Source of the DNA: Hyphomicrobiales bacterium
GTDB lineage: Bacteria; Pseudomonadota; Alphaproteobacteria; Rhizobiales; OSC116
Direction: 5' to 3'
Assembly: GCA_002401855.1 (NCBI GenBank)
Contig: NVUH01000002.1
Span: 156,291-220,290 of the forward strand
Length of the DNA: 64,000 bases
Positions within the stretch are counted from its first letter, which is position 1. Every line of letters begins with the position of its first letter. The notes under the pieces are model-generated. The model searched no databases. It worked only from the letters and a program-made list of their open reading frames with translations, and was not told the origin of the DNA. Both the position numbers and the translations under genes were made by a program. Below are positions 51,152 to 62,341 of this stretch, piece after piece.

Positions 51152-51970
51152 ATGTTACTCGCCCAAATGACTGATCTGCATATTAAAGGCAACGGAAAAC
51201 TGGCTTATAATCGAGTTGATACTGTAAAATTTGTAAAAGACACTGTTCAGCATATCAATCATTTCATGCCCAAAATAGATGCCGTTATTATTTCTGGTGA
51301 TTTAACTGACAATGGCACAATGGCGGAATATGAATATACCAAATCACTGTTAAACCAGCTTAACATGCCTTATTATGTGGTGCCTGGCAATCATGATCAA
51401 CGCAAAAATCTTTATGATGGCTTTCGCGAAAATAACTGTTTTATGAGCGGCTCATATATACATTATTCAATTGATGATTTTCCGTTGAGATTAATTGGGC
51501 TTGATACACTCGTTGAGCAGAAACCGCATGGTTATTTACCGTCATCAAGCCTAAATTGGTTAGATAAACAATTGAATGAACAACCAGAAAAACCAACCCT
51601 CATTTTTATGCATCACCCGCCATTCAAAACAGGTATAGAGCATATGGATGTACAAAACTTATTAAATGCAGAAGAATTCATCAAGCTTATCGACAAACAT
51701 TCTTGCGTCAAACAGGTGGCTTGCGGTCATGTACACCGAGCCATCCAGACAGTTATCAACTCAACTGTCTATAGCATTGCTCCCAATGCCGCACATGCCA
51801 CAGTGTTAAATTTAGGGTTTAATGCGCAACCATGTTTCACCTTGGAGCCACCTGCACTGCAATTATTTCGGTTGGATGAAAAAAATAAACTAACCTCACA
51901 CATAAGCTATATTGGTCATTTCGATGGCCCACACCCTTATTTTAATAGTCAAGGCCAATTGATAGAATAA
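51152..51970 (+). CDS. GpdQ-like metallophosphoesterase (cyclic/glycero-phosphodiesterase family)
   Basis: 272 aa, the length of GpdQ (274 aa), with the binuclear-metal motifs at nearly the same residue numbers: Asp8 and His10 (MTDLHIKG), Asp50 (SGDLTDNG), Asn80-His81 (PGNHDQR), His154/155 (MHHPPF) and His193, His195 (CGHVHRA). Class III phosphodiesterases of this type hydrolyse glycerophosphodiesters or 3',5'-cAMP. A strong AAGGAGAG site precedes the ATG. The operon setting with an importer favours cleavage of an imported diester (for example a glycerophosphodiester) over cAMP turnover; this is inference. No signal peptide, so cytosolic. Confidence 0.9.
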   Translation: MLLAQMTDLHIKGNGKLAYNRVDTVKFVKDTVQHINHFMPKIDAVIISGDLTDNGTMAEYEYTKSLLNQLNMPYYVVPGNHDQRKNLYDGFRENNCFMSGSYIHYSIDDFPLRLIGLDTLVEQKPHGYLPSSSLNWLDKQLNEQPEKPTLIFMHHPPFKTGIEHMDVQNLLNAEEFIKLIDKHSCVKQVACGHVHRAIQTVINSTVYSIAPNAAHATVLNLGFNAQPCFTLEPPALQLFRLDEKNKLTSHISYIGHFDGPHPYFNSQGQLIE

Positions 51971-52063
51971 CAAAAATCGAATGATTCATATTTTAGAAAT
52001 TTTATTCTTCAAGCCTATAAATTTAGTATTTTTATCCTCAAGTTAGTGGTGTACTTAAACGAT

Positions 52064-55000
52064 CTATTGTTTATCACTTGATATTATAGCATCACCATCT
52101 CTCGCTACAATATATATGGCTGGAATAACCAACACAGTTAGGATGGTTGATGATAACAAACCAAATAATAATGATATTGCTAAGCCTTGAAAGATTGGGT
52201 CAAATAAAATAACCGCTGCGCCAATCATGGCTGCAATTGCTGTTAGAAAAATGGGTTTAAACCGAATGGCTCCCGCCTCAATAAGTGCTTGTCTTAAAGT
52301 CATGCCTGGCTTGGTGTCATTCCGAATAAAATCAACTAATAATATCGAATTTCTAACAATAATCCCCGCTAAAGCAATAAAGCCAATCATTGAGGTTGCA
52401 GTAAATGCGGCATCAAATACCCAATGTCCGAACATAATCCCAATGAATGTTAATGGCACTGGTGATAGAATGATTAATGGTAATTTATAGCTGCCAAATT
52501 GTGCCACGACCAAAACATAAATGCCTAACAGTGCTACGGCAAATGCCATGCCCATATCTCTAAAGGTTACATAGGTAACTTCCCACTCGCCATCCCAAAG
52601 AATTGAAGCTTTTGCATCACTACTAGGCTGCCCATAAAAGCTAATCTCCATTTTATCTTCACCATTATCTTGAGCGTATTTTTCTAGTATTTTAGAAACC
52701 GCACTCATGCCATAGATAGGCGCTTCAAATTCACCCGACATTTCAGCCATCACCATTTCTGCATAACGTCCATCACGGCGGTAAATTGGCCAGGAGCCTT
52801 CTTCTTCCACAATGGTAACCAGATCTCCAAGTTCAACAACCTCACGACCATTTGGTAGGCCATTTGCAGGCACGGGTGTCGAGGCCAAACGCTCACTCCA
52901 TTGTTGTTCAGAACGAGGCAATGCGATCACAATCTCAATTGGGTTACGCCCCTCACCTCTGTGCGAATAACCAATCTTTACACCATTAAGTAATGCATCA
53001 ATTGCGTTATAAACATCGCTTTGAGTCACCTTAAAGAACTCCAATCGTTCTTGGTTTAACTGAATGCGTAGACGTGGTTGTAAAGCGCCATAATTTGTAT
53101 CAATATCAACAATATAAGGAATTTCTTCAAACGCTGCGCGGACTTTTTCAGCCGCTTCTCGACGTGTATCCGCATCTGGTCCATAAATTTCAGCTAATAA
53201 AGTTGCCATCACTGGTGGCCCAGGTGGAGCTTCAACAACCCGTACAGTTGTGCCTGCTGGCTTATTTAACTCACTTAATAATTGCCGCGCTTCAATTGCA
53301 ATTGCATGGCTAGGACGCTTGCGATCCTCCTTTGGCAATAATGCAATTTGCAAATCACCTAATTCTGGCGTATTGCGTAAAAAATAATGCCGAACAAGCC
53401 CATTAAAATTAAACGGCGCAGCTGTCCCTGAGAATATTTGAATGGCCGAAATTTCTGGCAAAACAATCAATATATCAGCCGCTTCGGCTAAAACCCGTTC
53501 TGTTTGCTCTAGGGTTGACCCTTCTGGCAAGTCAATCACAATTTGAAATTCTGATTTATTATCAAAAGGTAATAGCTTTACCGTCACAGCATTGAAGGCG
53601 AATAGCGATAAGGAACCAACTGTAGATATAATAATAATAGTTAAAAACACCCATGCTGAAAAACGAGATTTAATGATAGGTGTTGCGACCATCTTGTATA
53701 TTTTACTTAAAAAATCTTCGCGAGTTTCATCATGTGCGCCGTGGTTAGAATGAGAACGACCCACAATTGTCATCATTAGCCATGGCGTAATGATCATCGC
53801 AACAAAGAATGAGAAAATCATCGCTGCCGAAGCATTAATCGGTATCGGCGCCATATATGGCCCCATCATCCCAGAAACAAACAACATTGGCAACAAAGCC
53901 ACAACAACAGTCATGGTCGCAACAATGGTTGGGTTACCAACTTCAGCCACAGCTTCAATAGCAGCAGTCATCCGTTTTCGGTCATCCCCCATGCTCCAAT
54001 GACGTGAAATATTTTCAATAACCACAATCGCGTCATCAACTAAAATACCTATAGAAAAAATCAGCGCAAATAAACTCACCCTATTGATGGTATACCCCAT
54101 CATATTGGATGCAAATAAAGTCAGTAGAATAGTGATAGGAATGATAATTAAAACCACGATTCCTTCCCGCCAACCAATCATAAATGTAATGAGCAACACA
54201 ATTGATACAGTCGCTAGACCCAAATGAAATAGCAATTCATTGGCTTTTTCATTTGCGGACTCACCATAATTTCGAGTTATAGTAATTTCAACATCATCGG
54301 GAATAACTCCACCTTCTATTTCATGTAACCAATTTTCAACAGATTCAGCAACAATTATGGCATTTGCCCCTTCTCGCTTTGCAATAGCAAGGCTTACTGC
54401 TGGGCGTTTTGTCCATGTTTCGTGCGCATCATCTTCTTTAGTTAATGACCAAGAACGAGCTTGTTTCTGGTCGCTCCCCATAACTACTTTTGCAACATCT
54501 CTTACATAAACAGGCCTTCCATCACGTGTTGTGAGTAACAACAACTCAATTTCAGGCAGAGCATTGATTGTTTGTCCAGCAGAAACTAGTTTTGAAGTAT
54601 TCTCTGCCATCAATCGACCAACAGGAAAACTACGGTTGGCTTCAGCAACGCGAGCAACTAACTGCTCTAACGTCACGCCATATAATGCAAGTGCTTCTAA
54701 ATCTGGTTCGACTCGTATTTGGTCAGCATGCCCGCCGACTAAGTAAGAAAGCCCAACATCTTTGACCGAAGATAATTCAACACGCAACTCATCCGCCAAA
54801 TTATAAAGCGCATTATCTGTCCAGCGCCCTTCATCATCGTTTGGCACTGATAAATTAAGCACCATAATCGCCACGTCATTAATACCACGACCGATAATTA
54901 ATGGCTCAGGAATGCCTGCTGGCATTATCGAATAATTAGCTCTAATTTTCTCATGCACGCGCAAAATGGCATCATCGACATCTGTACCCACTTCAAAACG

Positions 55001-55294
55001 TGCTGTTATCAATACCTGATCGTCTTGAGTCTGGCTATAAGTATGGTCAACTGCATTAATACCACTGATAATATTTTCTAATGGTTCTGTAACCAATTCA
55101 ACCGCATCTGGTGCTTTTAGCCCAACTGTTGAGACCATAATATCAATCATTGGCACAGAAATTTGCGGCTCTTCCTCACGCGGAATGGTGACTAAAGCAA
55201 TGAGCCCCATAGCCAATGATGCCAATAAAATAAGCGGTGTAACGGGAGAGTTAATAAACGCTTTTGTCAAATATCCTGAAAAACCTAATTTCAT
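52064..55294 (-). CDS. RND-family efflux transporter, inner-membrane permease
   Basis: 1076 aa, twelve helices in two repeats with two large periplasmic loops. AcrB-type features: PREEEPQISVPMIDIMVSTV near the start, the proton-relay motif GILVDDAIVVIENISR in TM4 (Asp pair near residue 419), ATMTVVVALLPMLFVSGMMG and LAGIIVRNSILLVDFIRND in the second half. In the HAE1-like drug/metabolite branch; it lacks the GxxR/heavy-metal signature of CusA. It overlaps the adaptor gene (ATGA) and no outer-membrane factor gene lies in the window, so a TolC elsewhere would be needed. Substrates unknown. Confidence 0.92.
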   Translation of the reverse strand: MKLGFSGYLTKAFINSPVTPLILLASLAMGLIALVTIPREEEPQISVPMIDIMVSTVGLKAPDAVELVTEPLENIISGINAVDHTYSQTQDDQVLITARFEVGTDVDDAILRVHEKIRANYSIMPAGIPEPLIIGRGINDVAIMVLNLSVPNDDEGRWTDNALYNLADELRVELSSVKDVGLSYLVGGHADQIRVEPDLEALALYGVTLEQLVARVAEANRSFPVGRLMAENTSKLVSAGQTINALPEIELLLLTTRDGRPVYVRDVAKVVMGSDQKQARSWSLTKEDDAHETWTKRPAVSLAIAKREGANAIIVAESVENWLHEIEGGVIPDDVEITITRNYGESANEKANELLFHLGLATVSIVLLITFMIGWREGIVVLIIIPITILLTLFASNMMGYTINRVSLFALIFSIGILVDDAIVVIENISRHWSMGDDRKRMTAAIEAVAEVGNPTIVATMTVVVALLPMLFVSGMMGPYMAPIPINASAAMIFSFFVAMIITPWLMMTIVGRSHSNHGAHDETREDFLSKIYKMVATPIIKSRFSAWVFLTIIIISTVGSLSLFAFNAVTVKLLPFDNKSEFQIVIDLPEGSTLEQTERVLAEAADILIVLPEISAIQIFSGTAAPFNFNGLVRHYFLRNTPELGDLQIALLPKEDRKRPSHAIAIEARQLLSELNKPAGTTVRVVEAPPGPPVMATLLAEIYGPDADTRREAAEKVRAAFEEIPYIVDIDTNYGALQPRLRIQLNQERLEFFKVTQSDVYNAIDALLNGVKIGYSHRGEGRNPIEIVIALPRSEQQWSERLASTPVPANGLPNGREVVELGDLVTIVEEEGSWPIYRRDGRYAEMVMAEMSGEFEAPIYGMSAVSKILEKYAQDNGEDKMEISFYGQPSSDAKASILWDGEWEVTYVTFRDMGMAFAVALLGIYVLVVAQFGSYKLPLIILSPVPLTFIGIMFGHWVFDAAFTATSMIGFIALAGIIVRNSILLVDFIRNDTKPGMTLRQALIEAGAIRFKPIFLTAIAAMIGAAVILFDPIFQGLAISLLFGLLSSTILTVLVIPAIYIVARDGDAIISSDKQ

Positions 55295-56313
55295 GGTTTC
55301 ACCAACTCGTCATTACTTGTTAAACCAGATAGAACTTCTATTAATTCAACATCATTATGGAAAACAACCGAACCACGTTGAATGATTAAGTCTATAATAT
55401 TATTTGCGGTTTTGAGCCGCACACTATCAACACCAAATCTGGTCTTAATATAGTCTTCAGGTATGGCAATTACCGAATATTCCCTTGTACTAATATGAAC
55501 TCTTACGCGCTCACCAACGAAATACTGCCCCAAGCCTTGAACCGCCACGTCAGCAATGACACGACCATCTTCAATATTCGGATAGATTTTTTCAATCAAA
55601 CCAACTGCGGCAACTCCGTCAGTCATAGCAGCGGAATCAATTCTCACTTCATCATTGAGTGCAATAAACCTTGCATGCCGCTCTGGTAGGCGAAGGCGCA
55701 ATATGTGCTTATCTGAAGCAATAGTCGCGATTATTTCACCTGCCATCACAACACTGCCTGCAATAACAGGAACATTAATAATACGGCCATCCAAAGGTGC
55801 TAATACATCGCCATCCTGCAACTGTTGCTGCAATACCGCGCGCTCCTGAACAGCTGCTGCTAATTGCCCTTCTAGCACTTTAACTTGTGTTACATTTGCA
55901 TCAAGTTTTGCTTGTGATGCAACTTTGTTTTTAAATAACCCTTCGGTTCTGCTCAAGTCTATTTTTGCTTGTTCCAATTGTGCTTCAAGTGCTGCCTCTT
56001 GGGCTTTTGCGGCGCCAATCTGTGGCTCTATGAGTGCATTGACCACAACGGCTAATTTAGCACCCTGCTTTACCAACTGGCCTTCATCTGCATCTAATTT
56101 TTTAATTGTACCGCCTATTCGCACTCTTGCTGTTACGATATCTTGGCTTTCAACCGTTGCAAACACTGCCTTTTGTTCAGGAATAATTAAAGATTGAACT
56201 TTTAGAACATCTTCAGCCATTACATTTGAGGTTAAATTTAGTATAATGCATAAAAATATCACAATACTTCTACTTTGAAATAACAGTGGCGATATTAAAA
56301 AATCAGGATTCAT
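55291..56313 (-). CDS. RND efflux periplasmic adaptor (membrane fusion protein)
   Basis: 340 aa. An N-terminal hydrophobic stretch at residues about 16-33 (SIVIFLCIILNLTSNVMA) acts as signal peptide. HlyD/AcrA organisation: lipoyl half (GGTIKKLDADEGQLVKQGAK), alpha-hairpin coiled coil (AKAQEAALEAQLEQAKIDLS, RTEGLFKNKVASQAKLDANV), second lipoyl half (GDVLAPLDGRIINVPVIAGS) and beta-barrel domain. GGGAAG ribosome site. Pairs with the RND permease downstream. Confidence 0.9.
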   Translation of the reverse strand: MNPDFLISPLLFQSRSIVIFLCIILNLTSNVMAEDVLKVQSLIIPEQKAVFATVESQDIVTARVRIGGTIKKLDADEGQLVKQGAKLAVVVNALIEPQIGAAKAQEAALEAQLEQAKIDLSRTEGLFKNKVASQAKLDANVTQVKVLEGQLAAAVQERAVLQQQLQDGDVLAPLDGRIINVPVIAGSVVMAGEIIATIASDKHILRLRLPERHARFIALNDEVRIDSAAMTDGVAAVGLIEKIYPNIEDGRVIADVAVQGLGQYFVGERVRVHISTREYSVIAIPEDYIKTRFGVDSVRLKTANNIIDLIIQRGSVVFHNDVELIEVLSGLTSNDELVKP

Positions 56314-56459
56314 TATAAGGACTTCCCATAATTATATGCCCATTTAATTAAAGGCAAAATCAACTTACAGGTGTGTATATTAGATTTTACTAATATTCGC
56401 AAGGGGTTAATTACGCACTGTATAACCCTCAAACTAATAGGCAATTCAAGAGCTACTCA

Positions 56460-57150
56460 GCAATCGCATATTTACACATTAAAAGTGATATATAATTTGA
56501 TATAAGTTTATATTTCAATATATTTAAGTCATTGATATAAAATAGATATAATGCATAACACCAAACCATCTTTCCCTTTGAATCTACATAGCTTTTGATA
56601 TAGGTAATATCTGTCACCCAAATCAGATCAGGTACTGAAACCTCAAACTTCTGGTTTAATTGATTCTTGACCACTATAGCGGGTTTGCCACCGTAAAAGC
56701 CTTTCTTACGTTTGTATCCTATTTGCGCTCTGATACTTACTTCACGAGTGATGCGTGCAATCTTGTTGGGGTGCTACACACTTCGCCAATTGAACGGAGG
56801 TCAGCATGAAGCTTACGATATCCATAAACACAACCACTTTCTAACCAAGCCTGTTTTAGCAAACCAGCCAAGCACCTATCTTCTTTTGCTTTATTGCTAA
56901 GCGGATTTTTAAGCCAAATGTAGAAACCACTCTGATGTGACACATTGATCGAACCCCAAAAACACCCAGATGTTGCTTCATAAAGGCATACTTCAGTTGG
57001 CATTTTTTGCGAAGTACACCGTTGCCTTTTTTAGTATGTCACCCTCTTCAGTAACCCGTATAAGTTCAGCTTTTAATCTCTGAATCTCCGAAATCTGAGC
57101 AGCGTTTTTTTAGTTTTTGGTTCTGCTTGGCTATAAAGCCTGCGCCAGTC
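56460..57150 (-). pseudogene. IS3-family transposase remnant
   Basis: Fragments in several frames on the minus strand: near 57000-56740 an HTH_21 region (INVSHQSGFYIWLKNPLSNK, LLKQAWLESGCVYGYRKLHA, DLRSIGEV), and near 56670-56560 the start of the rve core (SVPDLIWVTDITYIKSYVDS). Stops and frameshifts throughout, and the C-terminal catalytic part is missing. The YGYRKLHADLR and LIWVTDITYI forms show an IS3 subgroup distinct from the copies at 20 and 32 kb. It fills most of the gap between the efflux adaptor and the DUF3817 gene. Confidence 0.8.
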
Positions 57151-57248
57151 ATAAAGGGATTCTAGGGGCGATTCAGTTCTCGAAAAATCGCTATCTCTGA
57201 AATAGCATTCCGTGTAAATTCATAAAAATATCTCTCTAACTATTTTGA

Positions 57249-57566
57249 TTACCACTTTTGTGAAGCACCGTCTTCTATAGAAGGTTCTTTAGATTTTAAC
57301 CAATAGTCATTTATTATGCCGCCGAATGGTATTATTGACCCTATGGCTAGCCTCAATGCCGTAAGAGTTTTGATCTTTTGCCCAATTAGATAAATCAGAA
57401 TTATTAGGATAAACATCACAAATGCATAGCCATGAATTGTGCCCACAATTGTGACGGCCTTTGGAATATCAAACCAATATTTGAGGGGCATTGCTATGAA
57501 TAGCAATGTCAACAATGTAGTCCCTTCTAGAAATGAAGACCAACGTAAATATGAAAATTTCAGCAT
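57249..57566 (-). CDS. DUF3817 membrane protein
   Basis: 105 aa from the ATG at 57566, which has AAAGG 8 bp upstream; a GTG at 57575 is the alternative. Three hydrophobic helices: FLEGTTLLTLLFIAMPLKYW, VGTIHGYAFVMFILIILIYL and a shorter one before FGGIINDYW. LEGTTLLTLL and GTIHGYAFVMFI are DUF3817 hallmarks. Function of the family is unknown; members often sit beside transporters, as here beside an MFS exporter on the same strand. Confidence 0.85.
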   Translation of the reverse strand: MLKFSYLRWSSFLEGTTLLTLLFIAMPLKYWFDIPKAVTIVGTIHGYAFVMFILIILIYLIGQKIKTLTALRLAIGSIIPFGGIINDYWLKSKEPSIEDGASQKW

Positions 57567-57622
57567 ATCTTGCACCTTTTACTCTTAATATATTCAATGC
57601 TATAATTAGCACATTCAAAAAC

Positions 57623-59224
<1,602 letters not shown>

Positions 59225-59244
59225 CTAATTTAAATTACACAATT

Positions 59245-59277
59245 TTGCATGACGTGCAATTTTTGCATTTAGTGCAA
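59245..59277. promoter_or_regulatory. tandem TetR-type operators between the MFS and TetR genes
   Basis: Two perfect copies of TTGCA-N5-TGCAA: TTGCATGACGTGCAA at 59245-59259 and TTGCATTTAGTGCAA at 59263-59277. Their centres are 18 bp apart, close to two helical turns, so two TetR dimers could bind one face of the DNA. They lie 24-56 bp before the TetR start and about 80-110 bp before the MFS start. Confidence 0.85.
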
Positions 59278-59300
59278 TTGTATAAAATGAGGATCTTTAA

Positions 59301-59873
59301 TTGTCAAGTCTTCGTGAAAAACGGCGGATAAAAAATGCACAATCAATTCATCGTGTCGCGATAAATCTAGCTGCAGAACATGGGTTAGATAATGTGACAA
59401 CTGAAATGATAAGTGAAGCAGCTGGCATCAGCTTGCGTACATTTTTCAATTATTTCCCTTACAAAGAAGCCGCCTTCATTCCACCTGAAATGAATTTTAC
59501 TCAAGAATCGATCAACTCATTTGTTACTAGTAAAGGTGATTTACTTGAAGATTTGGCGAAATTAATCACTCCGCCTTTTCATGAAATAGAGATTGACCAA
59601 CAACATTTGAAAAGAAGCCATGACGTCGTAAAGCAGAATCCAAAGTTAATGGTTATGAGAGTTCATTTTGTTCACGAGTTTGAATCTAAAATTTTTAATG
59701 CAATTGTTAATCGTTTCAAAGATGAAGAGCAGCAAAAGGCTCGCCATATCGCAGCTGTTATATCTGCTACAATTCGATTAAGTTTTGAAACATGGATTGA
59801 CGAAAATGAAAATACATTGGCAAACACAATCGGAGATAACATTTTGAGTTTGAAGACATTATTCAATAAATGA
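59301..59873 (+). CDS. TetR-family transcriptional regulator
   Basis: 190 aa. TTG start at 59301 with GAGGAT upstream; the nearby ATG at 59287 is in another frame. N-terminal TetR helix-turn-helix: VTTEMISEAAGISLRTFFNY followed by FPYKEAAF. The remaining helical ligand-binding/dimer domain (about 50-190) is divergent, as usual. It is divergent from the MFS exporter and should repress it through the tandem palindromes in the gap. Inducer unknown. Confidence 0.92.
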   Translation: MSSLREKRRIKNAQSIHRVAINLAAEHGLDNVTTEMISEAAGISLRTFFNYFPYKEAAFIPPEMNFTQESINSFVTSKGDLLEDLAKLITPPFHEIEIDQQHLKRSHDVVKQNPKLMVMRVHFVHEFESKIFNAIVNRFKDEEQQKARHIAAVISATIRLSFETWIDENENTLANTIGDNILSLKTLFNK

Positions 59874-60331
59874 ATTAACCGACCGCAAAACAAATTATTC
59901 ATTGATCAAACCCGATGTTTCAATTGGTCACTGGGGCAATTCTGCTATTTATACGTCAATTTCGATTATCCCCTTTGTTACAAAATCAAAAAGCCGCCTA
60001 ACCATTTCTGATTGGGTATCCAATCAAATACCTGTTTGCGACCTATGCCAGTCAAAAAATTATCAATTATTTTCTTCTGAATTTTGACCGTTGAAGTGAT
60101 ATTATCCGTTCAGGCCTATAAAGAATGAACAGGGATGATCAAGCTCCTTTTCGGTTCAAAAAACCAACGGCATCACCATCCAATCCCTAACTAGCAACAG
60201 TTCAATATATCATATTAAACTCGGTTTAGTATAAGACAAGCCGCATCAAACCGTGACACAACCAAGATAAAATTGTCAAAAATATGCAGCAACCTCGTGT
60301 GATCTAATGAATAAGATAAGCATTTAAGCTA
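59874..60331. other. 458-bp intergenic region, nothing recognisable
   Basis: No coding frame, repeat or RNA that I can identify. A small hairpin TGATTGG-GTAT-CCAATCA lies at 60009-60026, without a T-run. Confidence 0.5.
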
Positions 60332-61363
60332 TCATTTACGTTGCATCATCCAAATAAAAAAAACACCACCGACTAAACCTGTAATGATGCCAATTGGCAA
60401 ATCCTCTGGAGCTAAAATTTTGCGTGCCAAAATATCGACCAGAACCAGAAATATTGCCCCGTAGATGGCTGAAAACGGAATAAGGAATCGATTATCCGCG
60501 CCGAAAAACAAACGTAAAATATGCGGTATCATCAACCCAACAAAACCAATGGCGCCCGAAAATGCCACCATAACACTAGTCATTAACGCTGCAAAAATAA
60601 AAATTTTCATGCGAAAACCTGCCACATTTAAGCCTAAAGTGGTGGCCATTTCCTCACCTGCCATCAGGGCATTAATTTTACGCGCATTCAGGCTAAACCA
60701 AGTGAAACATATACCGAAGATAACCAAAGGATAAATTAAATCCTGCCATTGTGCCAAACCCAAACCGCCCAACATCCAAAACATCACATTATGCGCAGCA
60801 CGATGATCACCTAAAAAAATTAGTAAATTTGCCGCGGCCATCACCACAAATGAAACAGCCACACCTGACATAACCAATCGGTTGGCATCTAAAAACCCGC
60901 CGTGGCGAGCGATTAGGATTACCAACATCATGGTTGTTAAGGCACCAATAAAGGCAAATAGTGGCAGGGTGAGAGCGCCAAACAACAAACCAACATGCAT
61001 TATGGCCACAATCGCCCCAAAGGCTGCGCCTGAACTAACCCCCAACAAATGCGGGTCGGCCAATGGATTGCGCGTAGCTGTTTGCAATATACAACCAGTC
61101 ACCGCCAAGCCTGCACCAACCAATGCACCTAAAATGGCGCGTGGAAAGCGAATTTGCCAAATGATACTCTGCTGCCCTTTGCTCCACTCAAAACCAAACC
61201 AGTGTTGAGTGAAAAAATCTGGCATGAGCTGGTTAAGCGCAATGGCCCAACTTATACGCATAGGAATGTCAGCAGCCCCCATGCTGACGGCAAAACTAAT
61301 CGCCACCAGCAGTAGGCACAAGCCTAATATTATCTTATATGTGAAACTCATATCATAACTCAT
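60332..61363 (-). CDS. btuC: cobalamin-type ABC transporter permease (FecCD/BtuC)
   Basis: 343 aa, about ten hydrophobic helices. FecCD features: FPRAILGALVGAGLAVTGCI, LQTATRNPLADPHLLGVSSG, GLNVAGFRMKIFIFAALMTS and FSGAIGFVGLMIPHILRLFF, then EDLPIGIITGLVGGVFFIWM at the end. The start overlaps the binding-protein stop; ATG at 61351 is an alternative. The family also moves siderophores and heme; assignment to vitamin B12 rests on the cobalamin riboswitch in front of the operon. Confidence 0.9.
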   Translation of the reverse strand: MSYDMSFTYKIILGLCLLLVAISFAVSMGAADIPMRISWAIALNQLMPDFFTQHWFGFEWSKGQQSIIWQIRFPRAILGALVGAGLAVTGCILQTATRNPLADPHLLGVSSGAAFGAIVAIMHVGLLFGALTLPLFAFIGALTTMMLVILIARHGGFLDANRLVMSGVAVSFVVMAAANLLIFLGDHRAAHNVMFWMLGGLGLAQWQDLIYPLVIFGICFTWFSLNARKINALMAGEEMATTLGLNVAGFRMKIFIFAALMTSVMVAFSGAIGFVGLMIPHILRLFFGADNRFLIPFSAIYGAIFLVLVDILARKILAPEDLPIGIITGLVGGVFFIWMMQRK

Positions 61364-62312
61364 TCAAGGCTTTTATCAATTTTTGAATGGCAGTGATGTT
61401 ACGGGGCCCTGGTGTGGCTTCATCATATTCAAGCACCAAAAACTGATTGTTTTTCACCGCATCCATAGCTTTAAAAGCTGGGTTGTTTTTCATAAAAGTA
61501 ATTTTTTGCTCGGCTGTCACATCGCCATAATTGATGATCACCACTAATTCTGGATTGCGTTCAACCACCACTTCCCAACCAATGGTTGCCCAACTTTTTT
61601 CGACATCATCTATAATGTTGCGTCCGCCCGCAGCTTCAATCATCGCGGTTGGCATGGCAAATTTAGCGGCGGTAAATGGCTTGTCTTCGCCACTATCGTA
61701 AACAAATACCCGTGTTGGGGTTTTGGATTTTGTTACCGAAGCCAAGGCGTTATTTATTTGTCGTTTATAGTCAGCAATCAGTTTTTCGGCACGTTCATTA
61801 ACGCCAAATATTTTGCCTAGATTCCGCAAATCATTATAAACATCTTCGATAGAAACTTGTGAACGCTGCATAACGTGAATGCAAGATTCACTCAACTCAT
61901 AGGTTTGAATACCAAATTTTTCTAGTGATTGCGGGGTGATGTCACCGCCAACTTTCAGGCCATAGTTCCAACCTGCAAAATAAAAATCAGCATCAGCATT
62001 TAGCAATATTTCTCGGGTTGGGTAATGAGCCGATAATTGCGGTAATTCACCCAAATTTTCGACCAATTCTGGGCTTAGATTTCTCCAACCCGAAACGCCT
62101 GTATAGCCGACCATATTATCGTGCAAGCCTAATGCCAGCATCAATTCGGTGATGTTAACATCGTTAGACACTGCGCGGCTTGGGGCTTTGGTAAATGTGA
62201 CATCGCGATCGCAACTTTTAATGGTAACAGGAAAATCTGCTCCAAAAACTGCAGGTATTTGCAGCAGATTCATCGCCATAAAACCAATGGCACTTATGAG
62301 TATTTTTTTCAT
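61353..62312 (-). CDS. btuF: cobalamin-type ABC transporter substrate-binding protein
   Basis: 319 aa, signal peptide about residues 1-24 (MKKILISAIGFMAMNLLQIP, ending AVFGA), AAGGAAA ribosome site. Type III periplasmic binding fold (Peripla_BP_2): NDVNITELMLALGLHDNMVG, EILLNADADFYFAGWNYGLK, LEKFGIQTYELSESCIHVMQ and NPELVVIINYGDVTAEQKIT. Middle gene of the operon ATPase-SBP-permease controlled by the cobalamin riboswitch, hence predicted to bind cobalamin or a corrinoid precursor. Confidence 0.88.
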   Translation of the reverse strand: MKKILISAIGFMAMNLLQIPAVFGADFPVTIKSCDRDVTFTKAPSRAVSNDVNITELMLALGLHDNMVGYTGVSGWRNLSPELVENLGELPQLSAHYPTREILLNADADFYFAGWNYGLKVGGDITPQSLEKFGIQTYELSESCIHVMQRSQVSIEDVYNDLRNLGKIFGVNERAEKLIADYKRQINNALASVTKSKTPTRVFVYDSGEDKPFTAAKFAMPTAMIEAAGGRNIIDDVEKSWATIGWEVVVERNPELVVIINYGDVTAEQKITFMKNNPAFKAMDAVKNNQFLVLEYDEATPGPRNITAIQKLIKALNEL

Positions 62313-62341
62313 TATATTTCCTTTTTTATGTTGTTTTAAAG

